64,000 nt of DNA, from positions 36,072,969-36,136,968 of the forward strand of contig CM038468.1 of NCBI GenBank assembly GCA_021464415.1, given 5' to 3'. Positions 36,150-49,215 of this stretch are shown here, one piece after another; the first letter of the stretch is position 1; every line of letters begins with the position of its first letter. The notes under the pieces are model-generated. The model saw only the letters and a program-made list of their open reading frames with translations. It was not told the origin of the DNA and ran no database searches. The position numbers and the translations under genes were made by a program. Source of the DNA: Lonicera japonica (lineage: Eukaryota; Streptophyta; Magnoliopsida; Dipsacales; Caprifoliaceae).

Positions 36150-36768
36150 TTATGATACATCAGACTCCCTATAACTAATGTATAGGAATCTTTTGCATCT
36201 CTTTCTTTTTAACCTTATTTTGGAGCATTGGCTAAGATATAAATTGTCTCCTTTAAGAATGGGAGTATCTCCTGAATGACAGTCTTTCATGCCAAATCTG
36301 GTAAGAATTCTTTCGATATATCTCTTTCGTGAAAACCCTAGAATACCCAATAATAATGTTGATGTATCTGTATTTCTAATACAAAAGAGATAGTATCAAC
36401 ATAAAATACCAAGAAGATAAAGCTACTCCCACTAAACTTATGATATACATAATCAACAACTGGATTTACCTTAAAACTGTACGAGATAATAACTTGATGA
36501 AATATGTAATACCATTGACGGAAAACTTCTTTAAGGCCATAGATGAATTTCTTCAATTTCACTTTTTATTGAGATTGTTGAGTTTGCTATATGGGAAGTT
36601 TTTCAACATTGTCTTGATGATCCTAATTTGAATTTGAAGCAATGTCAAAAATTTGATCAAAATCATTGTCAATAGCAATACTTGAAATTTAAATAAATTC
36701 CTTTTCAAAGATAATGTTTCTAACTTTATCTTCCCCCTCAAACTCAATAATCTCAAAAAATTTGGCAT
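36150..36768 (-). pseudogene. Copia pol remnant: reverse transcriptase
   Basis: Minus-strand frames contain a copia RT signature: MKLKKFIYGLKE, then WYYIFHQVIISYSFKVNP, DYVYHKFSGS and FYVDTISF (the YVDD box decayed to YVDT). MGILGFSRKRYIERILTRFGMKD follows in a second frame; it is the segment that normally follows RT in this lineage. Frameshifts and stops separate the pieces. Confidence 0.82.
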
Positions 36769-38889
36769 TTTCCGTCTTAATAAAGGATTTATTCAAGGGA
36801 TTATAAAATTTATAATCTCTCGATCTTTCAGTGTATCTAACAAAGTAGTAGCTTATTAGTTTGAGTCCAATGTTTTTTTTTTCTTCTTGGCCTTACTACA
36901 GTTGGACAACCTATTTTAGCAACTGTTTTGATATAACACTTCTTAAAAAATATACTACAGTCTTAAGTGTTTTTTCCTAGAGTCATCATGATAGAGAAGA
37001 ATGATTAATCACGCTCCTTACCATATCATTAAGTTTCTGTTTTATCTCTCAGCAACACTGTTCATACTAAGTTTGCCTAGCATGGTGTACCGTGAGACGA
37101 TTCTGCATTTCTCTAGAAATTTCACAAAGGTCTAGAACGTTGTTTACCTTATCCGTTATATCTATCGTAGTATTCACCACCACGATCAGATTTCACGACC
37201 TTAATTTCTTACCTAATTGATTATCAACTTTGACTATGAAAGTCATAACAACGTTTAAGGATTATGATTTCTCATTAATTAAATATAGGTACCCTTAATA
37301 ACTGTCATGAACATAATAAAATACTGTTAACCATTCCAAAAGACCGTAGAGAACAGTTCACAGCTATCCGCATTAATTAGTTCTAAAACAGTTGAACTCC
37401 TTATGGCACCTAATTTCCTTATGTTTGTCCATTTCCCCTTTACACATGCAATACAGGTTTTAAAATCTGTTAAATTAAAGGATTTCAAGAATTTCACAAG
37501 TCTTTTAATTCTCTATTAAGAGATTTGTTCCAAATGCTTGTGCCATAACATGGAAGAATTCTTATCAGTTAATTTACGCTTTGTATCACGTGAATTAATT
37601 TACAAGGTCTCATTATATAAGGTGATTGTATCCGTATATAAGTTATCAATTAAAGAAATAGTAGCAAAATATTTGAATCTTGAAAAAGACTTAACTGTAT
37701 TATTTTCAAATGAACAATAATGACCATATTTGTCTAAATGAAAATAGAAATTGTGTCTAAATGACAATACCATACAAGTCTCTCCCAAATCCAAAAGTAA
37801 CTAATCTTTTAATAATAACTTAAAATTCCTTAAAATCTCAAATGTAAATGTTTTGCCACTACCTTGATATATGAATATTTCAACATCAATTGGCTTTTGG
37901 CTCCACATATAACCTCTAAACACACTTACGTGAGTAGTGTCACTAAAATCTACTCACAAAGTAATCACATGTAAATAAGTTAAACTAACTACCGAACAAA
38001 CCATAATGTGAAGTATATCCTACTTTACACGCCGAATGACGTATTTGAAATATTACTATGTTTATCATTCTTGCAAAATGAACTGACAAATTCTTTATCA
38101 TGTTTCTTTTGCAATTATTATAGTGTTGTTCTAACTGCAGCTTTTTAATTTTCATCCTTTATCCTTTGTCGTCCTTTAGAGGTGTTTGCTAGATGAGTAA
38201 CCACTGTCTTTTATCGCTAAATTTTTTATTCTTCTTGCACACTGTAAGATATGAGCTCATTAAGGGATCACTAATTTATCCTTATGAGTATCTCATTGTA
38301 AACTAACTGTATTGTGTAGGAAGAGAAATAAAAAAAAATTGATGCACGAGCAAGTCATTAGACAGCCCTAACTTTAGTGCCTTTAGTTTGAAAACGATAT
38401 TAGACATTTTCATAATGTACTTCCCTTATGTTCCTTTTCCTTATACGTTATTAAAACAAGACTAATCAAAATATTACTTGCTTCAGCCTTTTTATTTTTG
38501 GCAAAATATTTATATAATTTCTTTAAGGAACTAAGCAGCATTTTTCTCATAAAGCCCAAAAAAATTCTTGGAATAGAAGCGCTCTATTTTCAATTGTTAA
38601 AATTTGTGCCGTTAGGCACTGATACCGAATTTATATTGGTAGATATGTAAATCATAACTTAAAATTGAATAGAGAACAAATTATAAAAATTATAAACTTA
38701 CGATTAATATACATGTCATAACATATTAATAAACAATATATATGAATGACACAATTATCCAAATTATCAATAGTGGGTCCCCATCACAAGATACCTAGTA
38801 CAACGTTGATATTTAGTCTTTGAACAGAAACATCAACTTATAATTGGCCCTCTCAACGCAGTAATCAAATATAAATGACAAATCCTGTC

Positions 38890-39560
38890 AAATAATAGGA
38901 CTTTCTTTGGGCCGATGTATTATTCACATGAAAAACTTAATTGTCATATTATATTTATTACCACAAATGTAAATCTTATTCGGCCAAATAATAACCTTTA
39001 TTTGGGCCGATTATTATTCGCATAAATAACAAATATACACATCTTAATATTCTAAAACAAACAAATTTACGCGATAAAGGTTACTTTGACAACTTATCGT
39101 TTCAATTCATCCATTTTAAAATATCAGACGATTTGTGCTTTGCATCCTTATGATCTAAAAAAAAATTCCGTATTAATGAGATTTGCAAAGCATAAACCTT
39201 ATATTTCCCACATTGATGCGCACTGCAATTTTGGATTGCTAACAGTCTAGGGTTTACGTACCCAAACGAGACTGCAATAGGTACTCTTAATACATGCAAT
39301 AATCAAATGTTGATAATTATTTCTGTCAAACAAAAAGCCTTTCTTTGGACTGATTTATTGCTCACATGAAAAACTTGAGAATTACCACACATTTATTCTT
39401 ACGCGTGTGTTTATTATTCTGCCAAATAATAATATTCCTTTGTGCCGATTATTAAATGCATAAATAATAATCACACAAATATCGAGAGAAAATAATATCT
39501 ATTATTTGGCCAAATAATAACTTTTCTTTGGGCCAATTATTATTTGCATAAATAATAAAC
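38890..39560 (-). repeat. Diverged ~100-bp repeats in the copia interior
   Basis: Phrases such as CAAATAATAACCTTTATTTGG and GGGCCGATTATTATTCGCAT recur with variation near 38,890, 38,985, 39,330, 39,425 and 39,505, each followed by CATAAATAA or CATGAAAAA. They lie toward the 5' (gag side) of the element. Confidence 0.6.
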
Positions 39561-40484
39561 ATTAATATCTTAAATAAATAATAAGCTTAATCCAAACCAT
39601 TAATCACAATAGTCACAAAAATAAAATTTACCAAAGTAAATTAAACCTTGAATATATATATGTATACAACAAATTAATTGATGCTTAAAAAAAAAACATA
39701 TACACTTATTACACAATGCATATATATCTGAAATTTATATACATGTACACATAATATATATAAATTTAAAATTTAAAAAAATCTCATAGGCACACACATA
39801 TATATAAGGTTATATAAGGTTGTACGCACAACAAATCCCATAAGAATCATATAACTGTTCTTTAACATGTATAAACAAAGTATACACATATATGTATCCC
39901 GTACCCTTAAAGAACAATAAATATATATATCCATCTATTACCATATATGTATATACTTATAAACATAAATATGTACATAAATATTATATATAATTTCAAA
40001 GAATAGTAGCCTGGAACCATTAAACCATATATATATAAATAAATCTTTATTTTTTAAATATATATAAAATCAGACATGGTCTCGTCACATCAATTCAAAA
40101 ATTATATATAAATAATATAATTAAACCAAAAACAAAGGCATGGACAGACTTTATATATATATATAATCTACAAATCCTCAAGAAAAAGGCATGCCAGATT
40201 GTCAGAACCAACAAAACATTAATAATCCGTATATATATATATATATATATTCTTGAACCCCTTCTTATTAATCCCTTCGACAAAAGTTAAATTGCCATTA
40301 TTACCCTACCTTCTTTTATAATCTAGACGGCCACCACTGCAGCCGCATGTTACATTAACATTAGCTTTCTCTTTTTGATCCCTTTCGTTAAAATATATTA
40401 TAGCCGAACTTATAATATTACTATATAAAAATAATAATTTTTTAAATCTTTTAATAATTTAACATGAATACTTGTGATACCATT

Positions 40485-40958
40485 TGTTAGAATTAATTTT
40501 TAAAATTAACATGTCAAATCATCAGAGATCTAAGTGAAACACAATTAAACTGTGTACCTGAATTCAAGACAAATAAATGCGAAATACGAAGATCGATTAA
40601 AATAAAAGCACGGATTGAACGGGTACGTGGTCTTCCTCAACCGAATCCCTTACTATCTTCATGAAAATTTTTAGTTCTATTCTAGATGGGGAGAAGGGAG
40701 CCGTAATTTGATTTGGTGTATTAGTAACCATAACCCTAATATTTTCTTTATATATAAACTAATTAGAGTTCCCATTAAACCCTAATAAGCCTATATAAGA
40801 TATCTACACATTTGTCTCTAATTAATTTGAATAATCTATGGATTTTACAAAAAATTAACTAAACTACTAAAAATTACTCCATTAATTTAAATAATAAATA
40901 TAATTAAAATATTATAATATATTGCTCACACAAATTAAAAAATATAAATTTTCTAATA
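40485..40958 (-). repeat. 5' LTR of the copia element
   Basis: 474 bp, homologous to the left LTR. Its terminal CA has become TA, but the adjoining TAAAC duplication fixes the boundary. The primer site TGGTATCACAAG lies at about 40,472-40,483 on the minus strand. Confidence 0.85.
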
Positions 40959-41176
40959 TAAACTATATAAATATACAGGTACTAATGGCTTGAGATTGTG
41001 GTTTGAGTATATATGTGCGGGTGTTACAGTATCTATTTGCACTTGTTAAAGTGTGGTCAAACGGTTGGGGTGAGGTGGTCAAAAAAATTGCACTGATGTA
41101 ACAGTAAGGTTTGTTAGTCAAAAACAATTACAATTAATTGGAAGGTTGCTTGGTTCCAGGGTTGGGTTCCTGCTTT

Positions 41177-41375
41177 TTTTTTTTGGTTCGGGGCATTGCC
41201 CCACGGGAGTGTCCGGGCCAGCTTTCGCGCACCTCGACTATTCTCCCGCTCACGCGTAGTACCATTTACGCTGGCCACAAACTGATTTGCTGCTGCCGGG
41301 AATCGACCTGGGGAGCTCCCAGTCGACCCCAGAGCTCGAACCTGGGGTGGTTAGCCACCAGGTCACAGCTTGTGA
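41177..41375 (-). mobile_element. SINE with 15-bp target-site duplication
   Basis: TTGGGTTCCTGCTTT is repeated exactly at 41,162-41,176 and 41,376-41,390. On the minus strand the ~200-bp body starts near ACAAGCTGTGACCTGGTGG. It carries A-box-like GTGGCTAACC and B-box-like GGTTCGAGCTC pol III motifs and ends in an A-run (T11 on the plus strand, 41,174-41,184). The body is GC-rich, unlike its surroundings. Reading frames across it are incidental. Confidence 0.88.
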
Positions 41376-41390
41376 TTGGGTTCCTGCTTT

Positions 41391-42900
41391 TATTTTTTAT
41401 TTTTTTGGCGGCCTGATTTGAAAGAATTGACTCCTCACTATTGATAAAGGTAATCTTTATAAAGAATAGACTGTTGCCAAAAAAAATTATTAAAAAATTT
41501 AATATGGAAATAAGTGAAATTATTATTTAAAATTTGAATAATTGGAAATAAATAAATATATTAAATTTTTACTATGCTTACTTTTGTTTTGAATTTTTTG
41601 ATAGAAATTTTGTAAATATGATCTAATCATTATAGATATCATCCTTACAAAATTTCATGAAAAAATTTATTCATTTAGCTATCGACTCCTATGGTTGATG
41701 CTTCATCCCCAATATGATTGCTCATAAATACAACTAAAATGTAAAAAATAAAAAAAAGCATCAACTATAGCCTACGGTGAAATTCCACTATTCATAGGTT
41801 ATGATGAGTACTTCTTGAAATTACACATCTTTAAAATTCAAATAGATGATTTAACATTTAATTATATTTACCCAATATTAAAATGACTAATTGGATGGCG
41901 ATGGCTTTGCTTAGCCACCAAGTTTTGTTTGGCTATATATATACCATGGGAATTAAACATATATCTTTATCTGTGGACTGTAGAGAGAAAATTAGAAACT
42001 GCGGGGAAAAGATTATAGAGAGACAGTAAAGAAAGAGAGAGAAAAGGCAAGACTTACGACAAAAATTTATTATAGTATTTTAATGTACAAAAAGTGTATA
42101 GTTCAAATATCTGTAATATCTTTATTTTTTATTCTTACTTTTGTATTTCATTTAAAATAGTAATTATTTATCTTACATTTATTTATTATTGATTGACTCT
42201 ACTTACTCAGTATTGCAACTTCATTTGTTCAAATGCTATTGTATAATTATTGTATTAACTGTGCCTTATTTCTATTATACCATATTGATGTTATGCTCTA
42301 AACATACCTATTCTTATTCAGTTATATATAAATATATTTATTGCATCAATTATTATGTATTTGTGATTTTGAGAAAGAGCAAGTTAATTAATTAATACTC
42401 ATATAGAAGACTAATGAAATTAACCCATAAAGACTCCAGGAGGTTAAATATATGTGTGCGTGTCACCTTGATACATCGTTTATAAAAATATAGTTTAACA
42501 CAATAAACATGGGAGCCACAACTCGATCTGTCTACTCTCTCTTTTAATTGTATATGATAAAGAACTACTAGAACAAACTTTCTTTTTAAAGAATATCTAT
42601 AATATAAAATAGTGCAACTAAATATACATAATTACTAAAACAACTTCATACAAAGGTCTTTCATAAAAAAATATCATTGGAGACGGTTTAAAAATAACCT
42701 TACTTTATTTTAATATATAAATATACTAATATATTTTAACAATATGAATGGTCCACTCAATTTTTATAAAACAAGTGGTTTTTAGCCTTCTCACAACGGA
42801 CATCACATTATTTCACCCAGATGGAAATTTCTATTGAATTGCATGTCAATGTACGTTGAGATAAGATAATTAATATTGCGCTTTCAACATCATTTCACAA
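41391..42900. other. Intergenic DNA, no gene seen
   Basis: AT-rich, no element boundary or coding signature recognised. Confidence 0.5.
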
Positions 42901-42920
42901 ACATACACACATTTTATCCC

Positions 42921-43002
42921 TATAAATAACACATTATGCATGTCTTCAATTGCATACAATCTCCCTTGCTTAGCTTCAAGTGAGAATATATATACATATA
43001 TT

Positions 43003-43035
<33 letters not shown>
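42921..43035 (+). promoter_or_regulatory. TATA box and GA-repeat 5' leader of the aldo-keto reductase gene
   Basis: TATAAATA at 42,921-42,928 lies ~108 bp before the ATG. A (GA)n tract of about 15 repeats (43,004-43,034) abuts the start codon at 43,036, a common feature of plant 5' UTRs. Confidence 0.6.
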
Positions 43036-43038
<3 letters not shown>

Positions 43039-45356
43039 GCAGGAGTGAAGAAGGTGAAGTTGGGTTCCCAAGGACTAGTGGTATCAAAGCAGGGTTTGGG
43101 TTGTATGAGTATGTCTCAATTCTTCGGACCACCCAAACCCGAAGATGAAATGATACCTTTGATCCGCCATGCCATAGACAGTGGAGTCACCTTCCTTGAT
43201 ACCTCTGATCTCTATGGTCCTCACACCAATGAAACCCTTCTTGGCAAGGTATATTAATTCATTAATTAATATCCTTTTAATTATTTTATATACAATATAA
43301 TTATTATAATAATATATTAATGAAATCCTTGTTGGCAAGGATTATGTACACTTCCTTAGACATATGATACATGTGTAAGATATAAATAATTTAAAGTAAA
43401 ATGTCTAATAAAAATAGTTACCGTAGACTTTGAATCTCATTATTACTTAATATATACGTTATTTTAACTAAAGGTTTGTATGAGAAACTTCTGAAAAAAG
43501 TAAAATGATATGAGTTAACTTTGATCCATATAATATTAACTTGAAGATTTGCAGATCAAAGTTAATCTATGCTAATAAAATTGAAAATGGCATAATTTGG
43601 TATCTTTGATTCTAAAATTTTTGGATTTCGAGAAGTTTCACCCCTATAGGATGTTGCGAAGCTAGCTTGAAGCGGCTCGAAGTTGATTGCATCGATCTCT
43701 ATTACCTGCATCGTGTTGACGCTTCAATTCCCATTGAAATCACGGTTTAATTCTCCTCTCTCTCTCTCTCTCTCTCCCTTAATTTCAACTATTTTTCTTA
43801 TGGTGGTTTAACTAAAGTCTAATCTTGTGATGCTAACTAAACCTTTTAGCTGAGTGATCCAACACAAAATGTGTCAACGAACAAGGGATATTGTTATACC
43901 GAAAAATTCTCAATGTTAGGAGATCTAACTAGTTACCCCTATTTTTTAACTACAAAAAATTACATCTGTCTGGGGGAATAGTAAGATTGAATAAACCTTT
44001 TTGTATCAGAATTAGTGCTCTTCCCATTTCTATTTTTGGGCATGCATGTTGGACATGCACATAGAAATGGGCAGCTAATAAGCCAACAATGTTTTAAAAC
44101 TAAATATATACACAATATTAATTAATTAGCTAGTCACTTCAGTTGCTATTAGTCCAACTCGAACTTGGGATATATTTTGAAATTCAGCTGCATCTTTACA
44201 ACTAAAACAAAAAAGACTACTTACACGTGTGTTTATATATATGTGTGTGTGTTTGTATGCGGTAGATGGGTGCATTGAAGAAGCTAGTGGAAGAGGGCAA
44301 AATAAAATATGTAGGTTTATCTGAAGTACCATCAGAGACCATAAGAAGGGCACATGCTGTTCATCCACTCACTGCCGTTCAGCTTGAATGGTCCTTATGG
44401 ACTAAAGATGCTGAAGATGACATTGTTCGTACTTGCAGGTAATTTAATCTATTCACACCTTCTTATTTGTTTATTTACTATTCCTTTTGCCGATATATTT
44501 AATTCCAATTTTCAAGACATGAACATCTTAATCTAGATATTGGAACATATATGCACCGGCTGAACAATTGACAAATGTTGGATAATGAAACCAATGATTT
44601 AGATCAGTTCAGCGGTTCTTTTTGTAATTATCTAACTCCTTCCGATCCCTACTCAGCCCGTATGTTGCATATCCGACAAGCAACATTAAAATGGGCTTAT
44701 TATGTCATATATATCATTATTATAACCCTTGTAACGAATATTTTAGTCTCATTAATTTGAGAAAAATGGAGATACATAATGTTTTTATATTGTGGGGTGC
44801 AGAGAGCTTGGAATTGGGATTGTACCATACAGTCCACTAGGACAAGGATTCTTCTGTGTCGGATTAAAAATTGTTGATGGCATGACGGATGATGACACCA
44901 GGAGGGTAACTAATTTGTCACATTTAGTACCATTTTCTTGTTATATACTTGTTAAAAGTCCTGGAAATATTACAAATATATAGACAATTATAATTAAATA
45001 GCTATTTCTATTTATTGTAGATGTTCCCGCATTTTCAGCCTGGAAACATCGAGCTAAATGGGAAAGTGTTTGATGAGGTTGAAGCAATGGCGAAAAAGAA
45101 AGGATACACAGCGGCGCAGCTATCACTGGCATGGGTCTACCACAAGGGAAGCGATGTGGTTCCCATACCGGGAACTACCAATATTGATCATTTCAATGAA
45201 ATCATGGTGGCCTTGTCTATAAAACTAACCCCAGAGGAAATGAAGAAGCTTGAATACATTACTTCAGAAGAGAAGATTCATGGTGGGAGATTTGCAGGGA
45301 TTTCATGGAAAGAGTCCTACACTGTACCATTGGATTCATGGAAGCCAAGAAATTAA
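43036..45356 (+). pseudogene. Aldo-keto reductase (plant AKR13-type/perakine-reductase-like), internal deletion
   Basis: NADPH-dependent carbonyl reductase family, normally ~340-345 residues in a TIM barrel. Readable exons are 43,036-43,248, 43,652-43,744 (remnant), 44,266-44,438, 44,803-44,905 and 45,021-45,356 (stop TAA). Exon 1 carries [13 protein letters not shown] with catalytic Asp and Tyr, exon 2 has [10 protein letters not shown] with catalytic His, exon 3 [18 protein letters not shown], exon 4 YSPLGQGFF, exon 5 PIPGTTN for NADP binding. The ~36 residues expected between LLGK and CEASLKRL, including the catalytic Lys of the ATKFG motif, are absent from 43,249-43,651, and the usable acceptor before exon 2 leads to an early stop. 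All other junctions are GT..AG and in phase. Probably a recent pseudogene; a rearranged assembly is the alternative. Confidence 0.85.
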
Positions 45357-46083
45357 AGGAATTTATGAACCGTAATTGTGAGAGCTGAGAGTTTGTTATT
45401 ATTAATAAGGCCCTTTGGTTGGCCAGTGTTTGTCTATGTTTATGTGTGCTTAATTAAAAACATTGTGAAATGTTTATTTAGCACTGCATCTCTTATATTA
45501 TAAAGTGTGTTTATTTGATGTGAACTTAAATTTTAAGTGGTTTTGGTGTTGTCTTTTCCATTATATTGGTGGTTTTGGTGTTTCACTGTTTCTTGCATAA
45601 TTAACTTTAAGAAAATAAAAACCATGTTATTATACCTCTCACAAATTAAATAAAAAAATTACCAATTTAAAATTCTTAAAAATATGCATAAACTATAAAC
45701 AAAATAACATATAGTTCTGTTAAATAATATTCTTTTGGTTTTAAATTGATAGTCGCACTTTAATATTTATATTTATTAAATAACCATAAGTTTCAATATA
45801 TATTTAGTGGTCAAAATATAATTTATTTTTTAATTGTGAGATTCGGCTAAATTAAAACCTGAGAGAGAGAGAGAGAGAGAGAGATTGATTGATTGATGGG
45901 GCAATTAAAAAAATGGCTTATTAGAGAAAGATTTTCACACTAAAGTCAAAAAATAAATTTTTTTAAAATAAAAGGCCTGTTTTTTATTTTATTGATAATA
46001 TGACATGTGTCTTTTTTTTTATTATAAAATGACATCCCAATCCTTAAAATAAACTAAAAAATACCAATATACATTAAAATATG
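45357..46083. other. 3' flank of the AKR gene; no further gene
   Basis: Contains an AATAAG poly(A)-like signal near 45,403, a (GA)n run at about 45,862-45,884 followed by GATT repeats, otherwise AT-rich. Confidence 0.5.
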
Positions 46084-46412
46084 GACTGCAATATGAACTT
46101 TGCAGTCTATATTTCACTGCAATATGAACTTTGCAGTCTATATTTCACTGCAATATGAACTTTGCACTCTATATTTCACTGCAATATGAACTTTGCAGTC
46201 CATATTTCACTGCAATGTGAACTTTGCAGTCGATATTTTTAGTGCAAAGTTCATATTGCAGTCCATATGTTACTGCAATGTGAACTTTGCGGTCTATATT
46301 TTTAGTGCAAAGTTCATATTGCAATCCATATTGCACTGCAATTTGAACTTTGCAGTTCATATTTTACTGCAATATGAATTTTGCAGTCCATATTTTTTGT
46401 GCAAATTTCATA
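46084..46412. repeat. Minisatellite of ~31-bp dyad units, in both orientations
   Basis: About ten copies of ACTGCAATATGAACTTTGCAGT, each itself an inverted repeat (ACTGCAA / TTTGCAGT), joined by TATATTTC-like spacers. From ~46,240 some units appear as the reverse complement (GTGCAAAGTTCATATTGCAGT). Short ORFs on both strands are by-products. Confidence 0.9.
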
Positions 46413-47963
46413 AAAAGGGGTAATTTAGGTAATACATAACATGTTTTTATTAATTAAATGATATTCAAATTTATTCAAATACATTCATTTAAAATATAAA
46501 AAAAATAGGCCTCTTACACTAATTACCAATTAAAAATAGGCCATTCATTCAAAAAAATATTATTCATTGGATTTTTGGTAAAAATCAATGTATAATAAGC
46601 CCTTCTACCTAATTTTCAGTTGATTGATTATCAATTTATTATCCATTTGTCTAAGTATCTTTTCTTCATAAATTATTCTTAAAACTTCGAGGTTCGCTTG
46701 CCATGTTTTGATCGATATAGATTTTTATTATCCTCTTCGAGTTTACTTATTTTAGAAAAAAAATCAAGTTCCTAATTTTTGTTGTTGTAGGATTTTGATA
46801 TATTCGGAACATTTGCTTTAGATATTTTTTTTTTCAAACTTCTTTTCAACAATTTTGTAAAAAATATTGTATGCTTAATTTTCAACAACTATTGAAGTAG
46901 GATTATATTTCAATTTTTTGAATCAAAATTCATATTCCAAAATTCTTTAAATTAAATATTAAAAATAATTGTCTAAAATTATTGATTTCACATAAAAATA
47001 TTGTGACGTTCAACATGAGTATAAAAGTATGGTAGTTTCAACTGTACAATAACAAAGCATTTTAAAATAAAATCTCTTATATATAATTTAAAAATGTTTA
47101 AATTAGGATCAACTTTAAATCCAATTCATATGCAAGTAAGCACAACAATAAATTTGTACACTTCACACGAAATTTTTCAAAACGGCAAAACAAATATTTG
47201 GTGACGTGACAATCATAATGTTACACTTGTGACACATAAAACGTGGTCATCAATTTAAGTGTCAGCTATTAACAATGATACATTATTGCATGTGGTGGTC
47301 CACATTGAATCTAATGTCTCTGTTGAAAATGCAAATCTAAAAAGCTGTCCCCCATAATTAAGAAAGCTTTTTTTCTTAAAGTTTAGATGGATGTAATTGT
47401 CATAGTAAAATAAGAACTTATTTATTAATTATATTTTAAAATAAAAATTTTGATTGAGTGTAAATTTAATTTTGTAGTCAAAAAAGTTTAATGCAATTTT
47501 ATTTTGTATAATATATTTATAATTTTTAATAAGTATATATTTATGTTTTATTTATAAAATTTTAAAATAACGTCAAATAAATACAAATACATAGTAATAT
47601 TTTAGAAAATAAGGAGTACAAACTTAACTTTGGTTAATTCCAAACAAATTATTATGCGCATTTTATTAATAAATAGTTTTTCATTATGTAATTTGTTAGA
47701 ATTATTCTAAAGTACTATCAATTAAACACTTATTTATAATAATATACTAAAAAACATGTAGTGCAAACTTAATTTTGTACGATTCCATAAAAAAATACAA
47801 TTTCAAAGTCTATTTCAAAGTTAACTTTGCACTCCTTTTAGAGTTTGGCCAAATATAGGCCCTTAATTTACAAAAATATTATTCCCTAATTCTTTTGTAT
47901 AAAACCTTTTCAAACAAACCCTATTTTTTAATATTTTATTTTTTCTTTGTGATGTTAACACTA
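46413..47963. other. Intergenic DNA, no gene seen
   Basis: Very AT-rich. No element boundary or protein signature recognised. Confidence 0.5.
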
Positions 47964-47968
47964 ATACT

Positions 47969-49210
47969 TGTGAGAACCCGCATTTTTTCGACGCCGGGTC
48001 CCATGGCAGCAATTCCATTGATTTTTCGATTAATTTTGGAAAAATATGTTTATTATCATTTTTTTAACAAAATATGTTAATTTAAAGAAAAAAATAGATT
48101 CGCTAGTTTGTTTTACTAAACAAATAAAAATTTGTGTAAAAAAAGAACATTTATGAATTAAATGACCTCTTAAACACAATTATTGTGAAATCAGATATTT
48201 TGAAGGTTCGGGGATTAAGTTACGAATTGGGAAGCTGTTAGGCACCCAATTCGCCCTTTCGGTCTCTTAAATAGAATATGCGTTAGTTATAATCAAATAT
48301 TCGCATGTCTACTAATATTATCACATATCAGTCCACAATTTTAGAAAACCGGGATTTTAGGGTGGAGATTGAAGACGTGTGCTTCATATTTCGCCTTGAA
48401 GATTTTTAGAAATCAATATGTGTGTGTGTGTTTTAAAAAATGATTTTTTGAGAATGAAAGATAATAAAACAAGTGTTTTTAGCAAAAATACATGACTTTT
48501 TGGAAGCTAATTCAATTTGGAATTGAATATCCGGTAATCCTTGAGATTTCTTTGTCAAATAATTTCTCACAATTTAATTTGTTAAATTGTCATTTGACAA
48601 ATCCAAAACTCTCATGTTGGATATTTAGTTAGGTATCGCGATTTATAGATTAAACCGGATACAACCGCTAATTAATTCCTCAGTGGATTGAGACTGATAA
48701 ATTGGTAATTAACTGATAAAAATTTATGTTCAAAAAATGATTTTAACTAATTCCACACCTTTGGATCAACCTAATTTTTTGACATGTATCTCTACATAAC
48801 ATATCCTATCTCCTGACCAATTTTGGGCTTATTCGGACTTCGGGAAGGTCTCCGTTTAAATACCTGAAGCAAACTCCCAGTTTTCTAAATTTTCGGAGAT
48901 CCGGCCTTCGGAACGAGCTGATTTTTGAGTATGATGCTCCTGATATTATTCCCTAATAACCTTCAAAATTTTAGGATGATCAAGAATTAATAACTATCAT
49001 TTTCATCTTCTCAAGTGATTTGACGGTTTTCGATCTCATCAGTTTTCGGTAATTCTCATAACTCTCAATCTGAATGCTCTTTTCGACTCCTTCTTCGACT
49101 TGTAGCACATGTAAAGATATGTATGAATCTATGAATGCTTGTGCATGTATGCGTGTTCATCTTCTTAGAGTTCAGGATTCTTGCGAGGGTCGAAAAAAGA
49201 GGTGTTCACA
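47969..49210 (-). mobile_element. Solo LTR of a TGTGAGAA-type retrotransposon
   Basis: 1,242 bp bounded by TG..CA (TGTGAGAACCCGC ... GGTGTTCACA on the plus strand). The flanks are ATACT (47,964-47,968) and GTACT (49,211-49,215), a 5-bp duplication with one change. An internal GGCACCCAATTCGCCCTTTC and a terminal TTCTTGCGAGGGTC have counterparts in the LTR at 53,077-56,421, so both belong to one superfamily. No internal region is attached. Orientation is inferred from the related LTR's promoter. Confidence 0.7.
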
Positions 49211-49215
49211 GTACT

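Larger units (their letters stand above)
34735..40958 (-). mobile_element. Decayed Ty1/copia retrotransposon, 6.2 kb
   Basis: LTRs at 34,735-35,209 (475 bp) and 40,485-40,958 (474 bp) begin TGTTAGAATT and end TTTCTAACA / TTTCTAATA, with TAAAC duplicated outside (34,730-34,734 and 40,959-40,963). On the minus strand a polypurine-like AGTGGGAGA precedes the left (3') LTR, and TGGTATCACAAG follows the right (5') LTR as a primer site. Pol remnants between ~36,150 and 36,770 read on the minus strand. LTRs differ at many positions and no long ORF survives, so this insertion is old. Confidence 0.9.

Noticed and set aside
41138..41416. 92-codon reading frame
   Set aside because: It spans the SINE, its A/T tail and its target duplications.
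46169..46423. Periodic Cys/Tyr-containing short proteins on both strands
   Set aside because: Artefacts of the 31-bp minisatellite periodicity.
47895..48080. 61-codon frame
   Set aside because: It straddles the border of the solo LTR and has no homology signature.
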